A stretch of 64,000 nt of DNA from Actinostola sp. cb2023 (GCA_033675265.1 JAUJYZ010001366.1:152105-216104); one strand, 5' to 3'; shown: positions 21,757-31,138, counted from the first letter of the stretch. Numbers and translations: made by a program. The notes: generated from the sequence alone by a model not told the origin.

Positions 21757-23365
21757 TTGTCTGCAAACTTTACAATTTTCCACACGATGTCTCCGGTTTC
21801 TCCTTACCTGACCATTGGGAGTCTTTACTGTGTAGCTAGCTCCTCATCTGTGGGTTTTCCGCAACTGTCCCATAGGTCTTTAAATCCTTTATCCAGACCT
21901 TATTTCCAGGATTCAGTGGTACCAATTCTCTGGCACCATGGTGGTGGTCAAAGGTGCGCTTTTGTCTGTCCTTGATCATGTCATCCGGCTTTGCTTTAAC
22001 ACTTGCATAGTCTGGAACAGAAGGCTTAAGCTGTGCAGACACAATAGGTACAGTCGTTCTAAGCTAAGACTTCTGGACATTAACAGTTCGGCTGGACTAA
22101 AGCCATGCTCTAATGGAGTCGAACGATAGGTTAACAGAGCTAGATATGGATCACTGCATTTCTTCAAGAGGGACTTTACTGTTTGCACTGCTCTCTCAAC
22201 ATGTCCATTGCTTTGTGCAAACCTTGGACTACTTGTTATATGGGTAAAACCATATTCTCTAGCAATGTCCTCGAACTCACAATGTGAAGAATATTGGGGG
22301 CCATTATCAGTAACCATAGTAACTGGAATACCATGTCTTCCAAATATGGACTTTAAGTGGTTAATAATGCCTGCTGATCAATGTTGTGGTTGTTAACTTT
22401 GCTAACTCTATGTACCTGGAATAGTAGTCTGTCACCACCAAGTACTGGTTTCCTTTGTATTCTAGTAGATCAATAGCAATTTTCTGCCAGGGCAACTCTG
22501 GTAACTCAGTTGGTATTAATGGTTCTGCCGGAATCTTTGCAAGTTGTCTGCAAACTTTACAATTTTCCACACATTCCTGTAACTGCTGTGCACACCACGG
22601 GAATGCACCACGGCCACCATACTGATTGTTTGGCTCTCTCGAGACAGCGTACAATGCCAATATGTCCTGAGTATAGTTTCTCCAGCATCTCCATTCTCAT
22701 AGAACTTGGAATTACAACACGACTTCCTCTCATCAACAGACCATTCAGGACTGTCAGTTCTGAGGCCACTGGCCAGTACAGCTTCAGGCGGGTCCTATAA
22801 TATAAATCAGTGGTTTCTCAGGCCATCCATTCTTACAATACTCGATCAATAGCTTACAAACATCATCTTCTTGTTGATGGAATTCAATGTTTTTAAGCTG
22901 ATTGTCTGTTGCTGGAATACTTGCAAGTACTATACTCTTGACTAACCTCATGCAGCATGTCATCTTGATGGTCACCTTTATCAACAGGAGCTCTTGACAG
23001 TGCGTCTGCCAGAACCAGGTCCTTACCAGGAATGTGCTGAATACTATAATGAAATATCATCAGACGTATACGGAACCGCTGGATCCTTGGGGGTAAGGTA
23101 TCCAAATCTTTGCTTCCAAGAAGAGATACAAGTGGCTTGTGGTCAGTTAGTATTTGGAATTTCTTTCCAATCAAGTAGCTGCTAAACCGCTCACATGCCC
23201 ACGTCACACCAAGGGCTTCTTTTTCTGTTTGTGCATATCTCTGTTCACAACTGGCCAGTCATCTGGACTGGTAAACTACTGGACGCCACAACATGTCATC
23301 TTGTTGTTGCTCTAGGACAGCACCCAGACCATAAGAGTAGTAGGCAAAGGAGAGTTCTGCATCAC
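21757..23365 (-). mobile_element. Ty3/gypsy remnant: RNase H to integrase
   Basis: Minus-strand pieces in pol order. RNase H lies at about 22893-23365, with SYGLGAVLEQQQDD, FQILTDHKPLVSLL and LVLADALSRAP. The H2C2 zinc-binding spacer lies at about 22557-22769. Integrase core follows at about 22361-22660 (KIAIDLLEYKGNQYLVVTDY) and 21976-22317 (MVTDNGPQYSS, FAQSNGHVERAVQTVKSLLK). The trailing C-terminal part runs to about 21836. Frames change between the pieces, so it is broken. At the upstream side, RNase H sequence stops abruptly at a GC-rich block. No LTRs were seen. This is a different lineage from the remnant at the left edge. Confidence 0.85.
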
Positions 23366-23480
23366 GGGCCGCCCGCCCGGGCGGCCAGCCCGGGCTAGGG
23401 GGAGTTCTGGACCACGGGCCGTTCGGACCAGCCCAAACCCTCGAGCCAACACAGGACCCGCCTCTGGACCGAGGAGTCAC
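23366..23480. other. GC-rich block cutting the gypsy RNase H
   Basis: A run of about 115 bases is strongly GC-rich (GGGCCGCCCGCCCGGGCGGC and similar) in an otherwise AT-rich window. It contains two related words, GTTCTGCATCACGGGCC and GTTCTGGACCACGGGCC. It joins gypsy RNase H sequence at 23365 to unrelated sequence. Origin unknown: it may be a GC-rich insertion or a rearrangement junction. Confidence 0.5.
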
Positions 23481-23664
23481 GACTATTTTTAGAACGATCC
23501 GCACCGGCCTAAGGATCTGTGTTATGCCACGATTATTTGCAAAACAATATTGCGGTTTTTCGATTTTTCGCTGACATCCCCCCCACCCCAGTTTTTCCGT
23601 GAATCAGCAGTTCGTGACACAAACAAGTGACGTCAGCACATCAAACATAAACTAAATAATAAAA

Positions 23665-24221
23665 AGGAGGACTCTGACGAAAATCGTTCGAAATTTAATT
23701 TAGCTGAAACTTCATTGAGCAATTCTTCAAGGGTCTAATAATCACTAGTTAAAATCTTTTTTCGACATTCCAGAGGGAAGTACTATATTTTTATGAATCT
23801 TTAGAGGAGTCAGTGACGTCATCTACTCAACCCAACATTCAGCTCCATGCATTTCTTTGTAGTTTTGTGATCAAAATATCTCAATGTTTTGTTCAGATAA
23901 CAGCTCTGCATTGAACAAAACTGGTCAGACAATCAATCCTAAGCTCAAATAATGTAAGAAAACTCCTTCACCCAAACTTTTAGCTTCATAGAAATTAAAA
24001 TAATTCAAGAAACTAAACACAAATAAATGTATGGAGCGAAGCCGTGTTGATTCGGGTTGAGTAGATGACTCACTGACACTTCTAAAGATTCATAAAAATG
24101 TAATACTTCCCATAGGAATTTTGAGAAAACACATTAACCAGTAATTGTATGGCTCTTTGAGATTATTTCAGCGAAGTTTCAGCTAAATTAAATTCAGAAC
24201 GATTTTCGTCAGAGTCTCCCT
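23665..24221. mobile_element. Foldback element of the TTAA/AGGGGGACT family (copy 2)
   Basis: Arms of about 250 bases match each other in inverted orientation and also resemble the element at 2649-3210 (shared CTTTAGAGG...AGTGACGTCA region). TTAA is kept on the right (24222-24225), while the left site has mutated. It abuts the next element almost directly. Confidence 0.7.
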
Positions 24222-24243
24222 TTAACCTAAGCCTCTAGCGACC

Positions 24244-24707
24244 TAGCCTGCGAATACAGCCGCTTTTTTACGCTCGCCACAGGGGTCTCCCGAAAGAAGC
24301 GTCTGCGGAGTGAGGCCCAAATTCCTGTACTGTGACCTCTGAGGTCATGACAGCTCGTGTTGTAAATCTGATACAACACAGCCGCTCATGTTGTGAACAC
24401 TAATTCCAAACGGCCTGAGTTTGTTGATTCGGCAATCAAAATTATTGTAGAACATCATTTTATTCATCTGTGCATATGATAAGTCCGATACAATCGCCCG
24501 CGGCTCGACATTGTAATATTTTGTTCAGGTCGTTGAGTTTAATTTATGCAAATAATGCGATTACCAGCAAGCTGACCAATCAGCTTCGTGGACCAGAATC
24601 GGGTCCAAAATGACGTCACAGTACAGGAATTTGGGCCTCACTCCGCAGACGCTTCTTTCGGGAGACCCCTGTGGCGAGCGTAAAAAAGCGGCTGTATTCG
24701 CAGGCTA
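24244..24707. mobile_element. Mutator-like MITE with 9-bp duplication
   Basis: The left TIR TAGCCTGCGAATACAGCCGC and its complement on the right are identical for about 93 bases. CTAGCGACC occurs directly outside both ends (24235-24243 and 24708-24716). A 9-bp duplication with long TIRs is the signature of Mutator-like elements. The interior is only about 280 bases and non-coding, so it is non-autonomous. TIR identity suggests recent mobility. Confidence 0.85.
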
Positions 24708-24973
24708 CTAGCGACCCGACCACCTCACGGTATGAAAAAGCATTGAGACAACGCCTGTGTACACAGCCAGATAATCATCAAATAAACAAATAAAACAAAA
24801 CGTCTGTGTGATCGATCATTGTAAAATATACAACCAGCGAGTTCGACCAGCCTATTGTTTACAAACTATTTAATGTGCAGCCATGCGTAACCGCTATAAA
24901 TTGGACAGAACAATCACACATTAACATAACCGCTGAAGCTCATGCCTGCTGGTCCTCCGGTTTAGCTGCTCTG

Positions 24974-25050
24974 GTGATGGACGCTCAAGAACTTCTACAA
25001 CCTAGTTCTATGTTGGTCATGGACGCTCAAGAACTTCTACAACCCAGCAC
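24974..25050. repeat. 47-bp direct tandem duplication
   Basis: The word TGGACGCTCAAGAACTTCTA occurs twice, 47 bases apart, followed by similar sequence. Confidence 0.8.
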
Positions 25051-25056
25051 TATGTA

Positions 25057-25476
25057 TTGTTGCAGCACACGAACCTACCGCTTAGGAGGTATATTGACTT
25101 TTCTCGGTTATTTTGCTCGTCACAGCGTCGTTTGGCTTTGGTTTATATGTGTAAGCTAGCTGATAGAAGGGTTACGCCCTGCATGTCGTTCGAACGGTTC
25201 GATAGAGAAGACAGAGAACAACTTATAGTATTTTCCTATTTGCTCCGTGTAGGTCCAGCATATAAGCGGGCATTGAACGGACAAGAGTATCACGCTAGTG
25301 GCTGGGAATTAATAATTTCCGTTTACTTATATTACCCGGTAGAAGCCGAGGAAAGAAGGATAGAAATAGCCAAGGATATCTCGGTTGTGGCCGGGAATGC
25401 AGAATTTCGCTTGATATATTGCTTGGATATTGCTATTGATATTTGTCATTTAAGAGCAGGACCAGGAGAGAGATAG
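25057..25476 (+). CDS. Uncharacterised 139-residue reading frame
   Basis: An open frame with no recognised domain. It contains FERFDREDREQLIVFSYLLR, then a segment (RRIEIAKDISVVAGNAEFRL) that is a coding-like version of the non-coding repeats lying immediately downstream. This suggests that the downstream array was seeded from its 3' end. It may be chance. No splice sites or homology support it. Confidence 0.25.
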   Translation: MLQHTNLPLRRYIDFSRLFCSSQRRLALVYMCKLADRRVTPCMSFERFDREDREQLIVFSYLLRVGPAYKRALNGQEYHASGWELIISVYLYYPVEAEERRIEIAKDISVVAGNAEFRLIYCLDIAIDICHLRAGPGER

Positions 25477-25855
25477 CCAAGCGCAACTCTGTAGTGGCAG
25501 AGAAGGGATAATTTCGCTATATATACTGCTTGGTAGAGGCCAAGAGCGCAACTCTGTAGTGGCAGAGAATGGATAATTTCGCTTGATATATTGCTTGGTA
25601 GAGGCCAAGAGCGCAACTCTGTAGTGGTAGAGAATGGATAATTTCACTTGATAATTACTTGGTAGAGGCCAAGACCAGGAGAGAGATAGCCAAGCGCAAC
25701 TCTGTAGTGGCAGAGAATGGATAATTTCGCTTGATATATTGTTTGGTAGAGGCCAAGACCAAGGAGAGAGATAGCCAAGCGCAACTCTGTAGTGGCAGAG
25801 AATGGATAATTTCGCTTGATATATTGCTTGGTAGGAGGCCAAAAGCAGAGAGGGT
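25460..25855. repeat. Minisatellite of 65-85 bp (GCGCAACTCTGTAGTGGCAG)
   Basis: The key word recurs at about 25481, 25546, 25611, 25694 and 25779. Spacings are 65, 65, 83 and 85 bases. The longer spacing includes ACCAGGAGAGAGATAGCCAA. The array overlaps the 3' end of the neighbouring minus-strand virus-like gene, which reads through it. Confidence 0.85.
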
Positions 25856-26498
25856 TTAATAACCAAGAGTAATGAATGGATGATTTTGCAATCCCGGGAT
25901 TTGCATTGCAAATATCTGTTCTCTTTTTCCCATCGGGCGTCAAGATTTTTTCACACTTTCGTCTATTCAGTTTGTTGCCGATTCCATTTGACGCATTGGG
26001 GGAATAGTCAGTTCTCTCACGGGTATTGAGAATGATAGAAGAAAATATCTTACTCTTAACACCATCGCTATAGACATCATTTGAATCAACAATATCAGCA
26101 TTGACATAAACTTCACTCAATATTGGTTTTATGAAAACTTCAACAGCCGGTCCGGGTTTTTTTACTGTTTTACTAATACCAAAAAACTTAGCCATACTAT
26201 TATTTAATTTAAGCTGGATATTAGTGAAAATTTTATATTTTTCACCCACTAAAATAATAGTAAATCCTTTGTTAGCCTCATTTATCTTTTTTATAACATC
26301 ATCAGTCGTGTAATTCCCCTTCATAAAACTCACCAATTCAACATCACTATCATTCGATATCGTCCCATTCTCAGTAAGGTTGTATATTTTGTTTATAAAT
26401 CGACAACCCACCAATCTTATTTTACTGAAAGATTTAATCGGCTCCTTGAAGAAAAGTGTTTTTTTAAACGTTTCGTTACTGATGTATAGTATCGTCAT
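25644..26498 (-). CDS. Virus-like structural protein candidate (penton/minor-capsid type)
   Basis: An intronless frame of 284 codons. The first roughly 200 residues look like a beta-rich protein. The last part (from about 25870 downwards) is read-through into the minisatellite and is probably not original. The start ATG at 26498 lies 5 nt after the previous gene's stop and just behind a TATAAATA motif. Its position at the end of a packed cluster of membrane and nuclease genes suggests a capsid-type role, but I see no diagnostic motif, so this is inference. The 3' end appears lost. Confidence 0.45.
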   Translation of the reverse strand: MTILYISNETFKKTLFFKEPIKSFSKIRLVGCRFINKIYNLTENGTISNDSDVELVSFMKGNYTTDDVIKKINEANKGFTIILVGEKYKIFTNIQLKLNNSMAKFFGISKTVKKPGPAVEVFIKPILSEVYVNADIVDSNDVYSDGVKSKIFSSIILNTRERTDYSPNASNGIGNKLNRRKCEKILTPDGKKRTDICNANPGIAKSSIHYSWLLNPLCFWPPTKQYIKRNYPFSATTELRLAISLLGLGLYQTIYQAKLSILCHYRVALGYLSPGLGLYQVIIK

Positions 26499-26503
26499 AT
26501 ATA

Positions 26504-27300
26504 TTATTTATACCTTTCGACAAAATACAAAACAACAGCTACTACCAATAGCCAGGCGTGTTTGGCTAGAAAGCCGACAACCTGGCCAGCAGTTTTAAAT
26601 ATAAAGGAGGCTATTGCTCCTACCATACCTGGTAATATATGAGCTAATTTTTCACCTATTGTTTTCAAACCTTTTCCAAGACCTTTTGCGACAGTCGATA
26701 ATCCACTTTTTAGACTAGAAATAATTACTCCAATTACTACTGCAACAGCAGTAACAATTGCTGTTGCGGTAAAACCATACTTCTTAAAAATACGTTTTAT
26801 ACGATCTCTCAAAGGAAGTCGTTCTTCTATAGCCTCATTGTGGTTTTCTAAAACATATATTTGTTGTTGTAAAGTATTTTCCCTAATTTTTAGAGCCTCG
26901 ATATTATCAATTAACGTATTATTCTCTGCAATTAATTCACCTCTTTTTTGCCTCAGATTTTCTATCTGCTGCTTTACATCATCTGTTCGATCTTTTGAGT
27001 CAATATACATTTCATACTCCGAATCTAAATCTGATATTTGTAATCTATTTGAAATGATGCTTTGTGTATCCGACACAATTTTGTCGTTTATAATCTCAAC
27101 TTTAGGGTATAGCACTGTTAGTTTTTCATCATTTTTGTCTATGATTACTTCAGCAGCATCTCCAAGAGCATCTGTAATTTTTTTTGGTAACTTACCATTT
27201 AACTCACCGTTTGTTTTGTATAAATTATGCCATTTTTTATGACTATCATGAGTAACTTCTATAACACTTTTATTATATTTAAGATCAAAACCACGGCTTC
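26504..27300 (-). CDS. Coiled-coil membrane protein of the virus-like cluster (frame broken near 5' end)
   Basis: The main frame runs from about 27270 down to a stop at 26504. The N-terminal part is charged. Next is a long coiled coil (about 26850-27030) of heptad-like Leu/Ile/Glu/Asn. A stretch of small and hydrophobic residues follows, with Gly spacing (GLGKGLKTIGEKL), and a C-terminal hydrophobic helix ending in KR-type residues. A Gly-rich amphipathic or membrane segment after a coiled coil suggests a membrane-active virion or fusion-like accessory, but the function is unknown. Upstream of about 27290 the coding sequence continues in another frame, so at least one frameshift is present. 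Confidence 0.5.
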
Positions 27301-27600
27301 TTTACTAATCTTATTTTTAGGAAATAAATCATCAATTTTTGTTTTAACACGGTTATATTCTTTAATCTTTTCAGCCGACCTCCCTAAATTTTGGTAGGTC
27401 TGTTGCTGTTATTAAGTATATTTTCGCCCCACGATTTTTTAGTCTAACCTTGGTTCTATCAAATTCATCTACTGTAAACAGGAATGTACTTGAGTTACAT
27501 GTAGGATCCCATTCTGGGTATAATTCTTTAATTCTTATTGATGCTGTTGTTTGACGTTCCAATCTATTATGAAGCTCTGCTGCCGCTTTAGGGAGGTCTA
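27300..27600 (-). pseudogene. Frame-broken gene segment between cluster genes
   Basis: Coding-like sequence lies in two frames. One frame at 27371-27600 includes IKELYPEWDPTCNSSTFLFT and ends ATDLPKFREVG. A second frame from about 27395 to 27290 overlaps it. These probably form one ancestral frame together with the genes on both sides, since the 27601-27861 frame stops just before and coding-like text resumes immediately. The number of frameshifts indicates decay. Confidence 0.45.
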
Positions 27601-27861
27601 TTAATTATATCTCTTCATAAACTCTCGTTTTCCACTGTTTATCACTATCTGAACCTTTATTATATAATCCATCAGCTTGATCATCAGGAACTTGGATTCC
27701 TCTTCTTTGAAAAAATCTTGAAACTTCCTCACCCAAGATCTTTTATCTAAACCTCCTTTTCTCGGATTTAGTTCTTGAAGATCATAATCTGTGATTGGAT
27801 AGTTTATATCCCCATATCCTTCTGGTAATAATGGATCAAAATCATAACCGCCTTCTGCCAT
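27601..27861 (-). CDS. Small acidic/hydrophilic protein of the virus-like cluster
   Basis: An 86-residue frame starting MAEGGYDFDPLLPEGYG, with an aromatic/acidic N-terminus and a basic C-terminus. The start follows the motif TATAAATATA directly and lies 5 nt after the stop of the previous gene. No domain recognised. It may originally have been longer, since coding-like sequence continues in another frame after its stop. Confidence 0.5.
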   Translation of the reverse strand: MAEGGYDFDPLLPEGYGDINYPITDYDLQELNPRKGGLDKRSWVRKFQDFFKEEESKFLMIKLMDYIIKVQIVINSGKREFMKRYN

Positions 27862-27866
27862 TATAT

Positions 27867-28280
27867 TTATAAATATTTCGCCGCTAAAAAACTAGCCCCC
27901 ATCATCCCGAGACCAACATAAATAATTTCGTTGTGGTTTTGATTTTTGGTTGGTTTATAATAATCAGAAAATTGAGGTTGTTCCAAGCTAAAATCAGGAT
28001 GAGCCTTTGAGTATAATGTGAATGCGTAATCCGTATCATGTAAATTGCCATCCGCTAATTTTTTGTTAATATAACGTGTTGTTAACCAATCTTGATACTG
28101 CTGGCTCTTCTTTTGCCATTCACCCATATCTTGTTGATAACGTTCTACCGCTTTGTCGTGTCGGATTTTCTCCTCATCTCTATGTTTCTTATCCAGTGAT
28201 TTCGCTAGATACATCGAGCCTGTGAAGGCTGTGGCATTCAAAACAGCGCCGGCGACCATCATAACTACAGCACTTGCCAT
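27867..28280 (-). CDS. Membrane protein of the virus-like cluster
   Basis: A 137-residue frame. Residues 4-24 are hydrophobic (VVMMVAGAVLNATAFTGSMY), followed by a long charged helix (KKHRDEEKIRHDKAVERYQQ), and a second hydrophobic segment lies near the C-terminus (IIYVGLGMMGASFLAAKYL). The layout suggests a protein anchored at both ends with a helical domain between. Its ATG overlaps a TATAAATG word, and the gap to the preceding stop is 5 nt. The frame is intact. Confidence 0.6.
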   Translation of the reverse strand: MASAVVMMVAGAVLNATAFTGSMYLAKSLDKKHRDEEKIRHDKAVERYQQDMGEWQKKSQQYQDWLTTRYINKKLADGNLHDTDYAFTLYSKAHPDFSLEQPQFSDYYKPTKNQNHNEIIYVGLGMMGASFLAAKYL

Positions 28281-28285
28281 TTATA

Positions 28286-28510
28286 TTAGAGAGATTTTGG
28301 CAGAATATTTTGATCTTCTAGATATTGCTTCAGATACATAGAGCCGGCTAGAACCACCACCCATTTACCATAATTTGTTAGACTGCTACTGGGATCATTG
28401 ATAAATGACTCTTTCATCGTCTTCTTACCAACGTAACCAACAGCCGCCGCGATCCCGATGACTACAGAGGCATCTGTAACCGTCTTAATAAGTTTGTTTT
28501 CCATTGACAT
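28286..28510 (-). CDS. Small two-helix membrane protein of the virus-like cluster
   Basis: A 74-residue frame if the MSMEN start at 28510 is used. Longer upstream frame exists, but the GTATAACATG context and the next gene's end favour this start. Two hydrophobic segments (ASVVIGIAAAVGYVG and YGKWVVVLAGSMYLK) are separated by a short polar loop. No known domain. Confidence 0.55.
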   Translation of the reverse strand: MSMENKLIKTVTDASVVIGIAAAVGYVGKKTMKESFINDPSSSLTNYGKWVVVLAGSMYLKQYLEDQNILPKSL

Positions 28511-28532
28511 GTTATACATGTATACTAATATT

Positions 28533-28883
28533 TCAATCCATGACAGTTCTAGGTATGGGGATATGAGATGTTGTTTGTTGTTCTTTCTTTTCACTGTGCT
28601 CCATTTTTGGCTGTTCACTATTTTGAATGGGTTTCTTATATCTAAAATATAGATCTACAACAGTCAGCGTTATTCCAACCAATGAGAGAGCCGTTGTTAG
28701 CGATATCTCCGGCCATGCGGTTGGAGTGTCAACAGATTCACGGTTCTTTTCTAGTGATGCTTTAGCCTTCTTATGATATTCAGCTAACCGTTTACCAGCA
28801 GCTACCTTCTTAGGGTGTTTTTGCTTAACAGTTGGTTGTTCAGGTTCTTTAGTAATTATATCATCCTTCAGCTCTTCAGACAT
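28533..28883 (-). CDS. Lys-rich single-pass membrane protein of the virus-like cluster
   Basis: A 116-residue frame. The N-terminus is acidic, then Lys-rich (HPKKVAAGKRLAEYHKKAKA), and one hydrophobic helix lies at about residues 60-81 (LTTALSLVGITLTVVDLYFR), followed by a charged tail. A basic segment beside a membrane helix could contact nucleic acid at a membrane, but this is a guess. TATAATATA lies 4 nt before the ATG. Confidence 0.55.
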   Translation of the reverse strand: MSEELKDDIITKEPEQPTVKQKHPKKVAAGKRLAEYHKKAKASLEKNRESVDTPTAWPEISLTTALSLVGITLTVVDLYFRYKKPIQNSEQPKMEHSEKKEQQTTSHIPIPRTVMD

Positions 28884-28904
28884 GCTATATTATACATTTT
28901 TTTT

Positions 28905-29020
28905 ATCTCAACAGATGCTCAACAACTGCTCAACAGATGCTCAACAACTGCTCAACAGATTCCAAGAGTCTGCTCAACAGATGCTCAACAGATGCTCAAG
29001 ACATTCTATGGAAATATTTA
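28905..29020. repeat. Short tandem repeat (CAACAGATGCTCAACA)
   Basis: CAACAGATGCTCAACAACTG and close variants repeat about five times with 11 or 22 base spacing. The array separates the nuclease gene from the rest of the virus-like cluster. Confidence 0.85.
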
Positions 29021-29426
29021 TAGTGGTTTTTTAAGGTGTTCCTTGTTATAAACTTCTTAGGACAATATTTACATTTCAATCTTATATTAGCACAATATAA
29101 TAAGATCATAGTCATTAGATATCATACATTTGAATCCATTATCTTCATATTTTTCTAACAAGTTTTTTTGATCTTCTGATTAAGATACCTCTACCAGTCG
29201 GTGTTTTAAATTCGATACATAAACCAGTATATTTTTTATGGTGGTTATTAATAATTAAATCGGGTTGCCCTCTCACATACCCTTTCTTATATGATTCAAT
29301 TCGTTTATAACTAGAGTCCTGGTTTTCACCTAAGCCTGCTATCATAATGTTATGTGACAAAAGTCGAAGCCTTTTTGAAACCTTTGGTACCTCCTTTTCA
29401 ACGTTAGTTCCCATGGTAAAACACAT
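28985..29426 (-). pseudogene. VRR-NUC-like nuclease with C-terminal C2H2 zinc finger, frameshifted
   Basis: The first frame (29145-29426) carries KGYVRGQPDLIINNHHKKY followed by CIEFKTPTGRG. This is the PD...(E)xK arrangement of the VRR-NUC family of the PD-(D/E)XK superfamily. Coding-like sequence continues in a second frame to about 29090. A third frame then encodes a C2H2 finger of the form C-x2-C-x12-H-x4-H ending at about 28985. Two frameshifts therefore separate the three parts. It lies at the 5' end of the virus-like cluster on the same strand. A role in resolving or trimming element DNA is inference. Confidence 0.6.
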
Positions 29427-30683
29427 GAAAACTCACACGTACAAATCCAATAAACTAGAATAAGCATCGGTACCTTTTGAAAACTAACATTAGATATTAT
29501 AGTTCAACTTGAGTGGTTTCTGAATACATTAACCTCGACCTCTTAATCAATCGGATTCTTTACGATAACGTTAGATTGCTTGGTAGTGCCAACCAAAGCT
29601 ACCGCCTTAATGAGAACATATGTTTTCAAGTGTTCTAACAGCTATGTGATAATACAGCTTACCGTATTTAATCATTTTGTGATTAGTATCATCGATACTC
29701 TAATCAATGTCCCTCGTAAACAGATTTATCATTGCTTATGGCATACGCAATGAGTTGTTTGCCTTTACGAGTGACTAAAACTCCTCCCATCCTGAATATT
29801 GGTCGAACTGCGTGTTCACACCTTTTCTCAACTTTACCCCAGAAAATCCCCTCTTACCGAACATACTTTGTAATGTATTTTTACATAGCTGTACTAGAAA
29901 CAACTTTTTCCGTTCAGATGGTAGTACACCATCATTGCATGTTCTTTTGTTATTCTATCATTTTACTATTATCTTTTTCTTATCTTCTGTATCTCAGCAC
30001 GCCATTTAAATTTCCATTTTACGGCCTGCACGTAGTGTAAAGTTTTAGAACTCTCCACACAACATATTGTACCTGAAGAAGGATAGTTTGCCTATTTATA
30101 ATTACACTTATATTATATGGCTTATTGTTCTCTCAGATAAATTATTGTTAAGATTCCAAATATTCTTGTTGATTAAAATTTGAATGGCATTTTTCGTAGT
30201 CGCCAGTTTCCGTTGATATCATCATTATCGTGTAAACGATATCATAATTTTAATCGCTCTCCCTTGTGTAAACTAGTGAACACTTGAAATCTCACGCTTT
30301 ATCAGTCAAACGTTTGTCTTTATTTTTGTTACACCGACACTGATCACATCATTTTCTTTTGACGTTACATTTATTTTCTCCATAATTTATTTCCTTCATT
30401 TCTCTTCTTGGTCATCGTCTATTCATTTTATTACTGTCTTCACAGTAATAGCTACATGCAGTCCTAAACTGAAATTTCCCTGTCAAAATTCTGTCAATCG
30501 CTTTTGTCTCGTCATGTGCCGCGATGAGTGCGTGATGGGAACATACTGATGCCGCACAAGGATTGGTTTATATCAAAGTTGTTGTCAATTACACTTTTAA
30601 AGTAAACATCGTGGTATTCTGCCACGGGAGTTCGCGTGATTCAGTATCGATCAGTATCGATGTAGGTTTTAATATCCCTAGCT
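29427..30683. other. No gene seen
   Basis: AT-rich spacer between the virus-like cluster and the kinase fragment. Two overlapping plus-strand open frames at about 29.7-30.0 kb have no domain or splice support. The word CAGTATCGAT is directly repeated at about 30641-30661. Confidence 0.4.
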
Positions 30684-31138
30684 ATGTCATCACAGTTCAA
30701 ACTTCCCTGTTTTAGAGGGATAACGACCACAGTAACTGAAAAGAACCTTCCTCTCTTTAAATGCAACCAACTAAAGCAAAAGGAGATCATTGGACGTGGT
30801 TCATTTGCTGAGGTTTACCAAACCAGCTATGTTGGTTCGCAGTCGTCGTCAAGTACACCCGTTGTGGTAAAAAAACTTTTCAGTGCACTCGATGAAATAG
30901 AGAAAAAAACGCTTTTTTAAAGAAGCATCGATTCTGCATAAACTGAACCACAAAAATATTGTCAAGTTGTTGGGGGTTTGTGAACAACCATGTGCTCTGA
31001 TGCTGGAGTATGCTTTCTTTTCTTTCTCTCCCTTCGGACAAGAGGATTTACAAGTCAGCTCGCTGCAAGAATTTTTATTGTGCTGCAACAGAAATAATAG
31101 CTGTGGAGGGTTTGAAAAAGTGATGATCAAGGCAGCAT
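30684..31138 (+). pseudogene. Protein kinase N-lobe fragment (TK/TKL-like), frameshifted
   Basis: The first frame from the ATG at 30684 carries the glycine loop IGRGSFAEVY (residues about 36-45) and the VAIK-type lysine in VVVKKL (about residues 60-65), then stops at 30918-30920. The next segments continue in another frame from about 30910: KEASILHKLNHKNIVKLLGV with the helix-C glutamate, then CALMLEYAFFSFSPFG, matching the hinge region. The switch occurs in a run of A and T. A possible donor (GTGAGT) follows at about 31140. The HRD and DFG catalytic motifs are absent downstream, so this is a partial copy. A sequencing error in the homopolymer cannot be excluded. Confidence 0.65.

Larger units (their letters stand above)
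25644..29426 (-). mobile_element. Virus-like intronless gene cluster (possible Polinton/adintovirus-type element)
   Basis: At least seven minus-strand coding segments are packed with gaps of about 5 nt, without introns. They comprise a nuclease with zinc finger, four small membrane or basic proteins, a coiled-coil membrane protein and a candidate structural protein. This gene density and composition are unlike the flanking genes and resemble integrated DNA-virus or Polinton-type elements. Polymerase, integrase, packaging ATPase and major capsid genes are absent here, and no terminal repeats were found, so this is at most a fragment. Confidence 0.5.

Noticed and set aside
25190..25215. tRNA T-loop-like GTTCGAACGG
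   Set aside because: No acceptor, D or anticodon arms can be folded around it. No tRNA or rRNA gene was found in the window.
29732..30040. Plus-strand frames between the virus-like cluster and the kinase fragment
   Set aside because: Low-complexity hydrophobic text typical of AT-rich non-coding DNA, with two overlapping frames and no domain or splice support.
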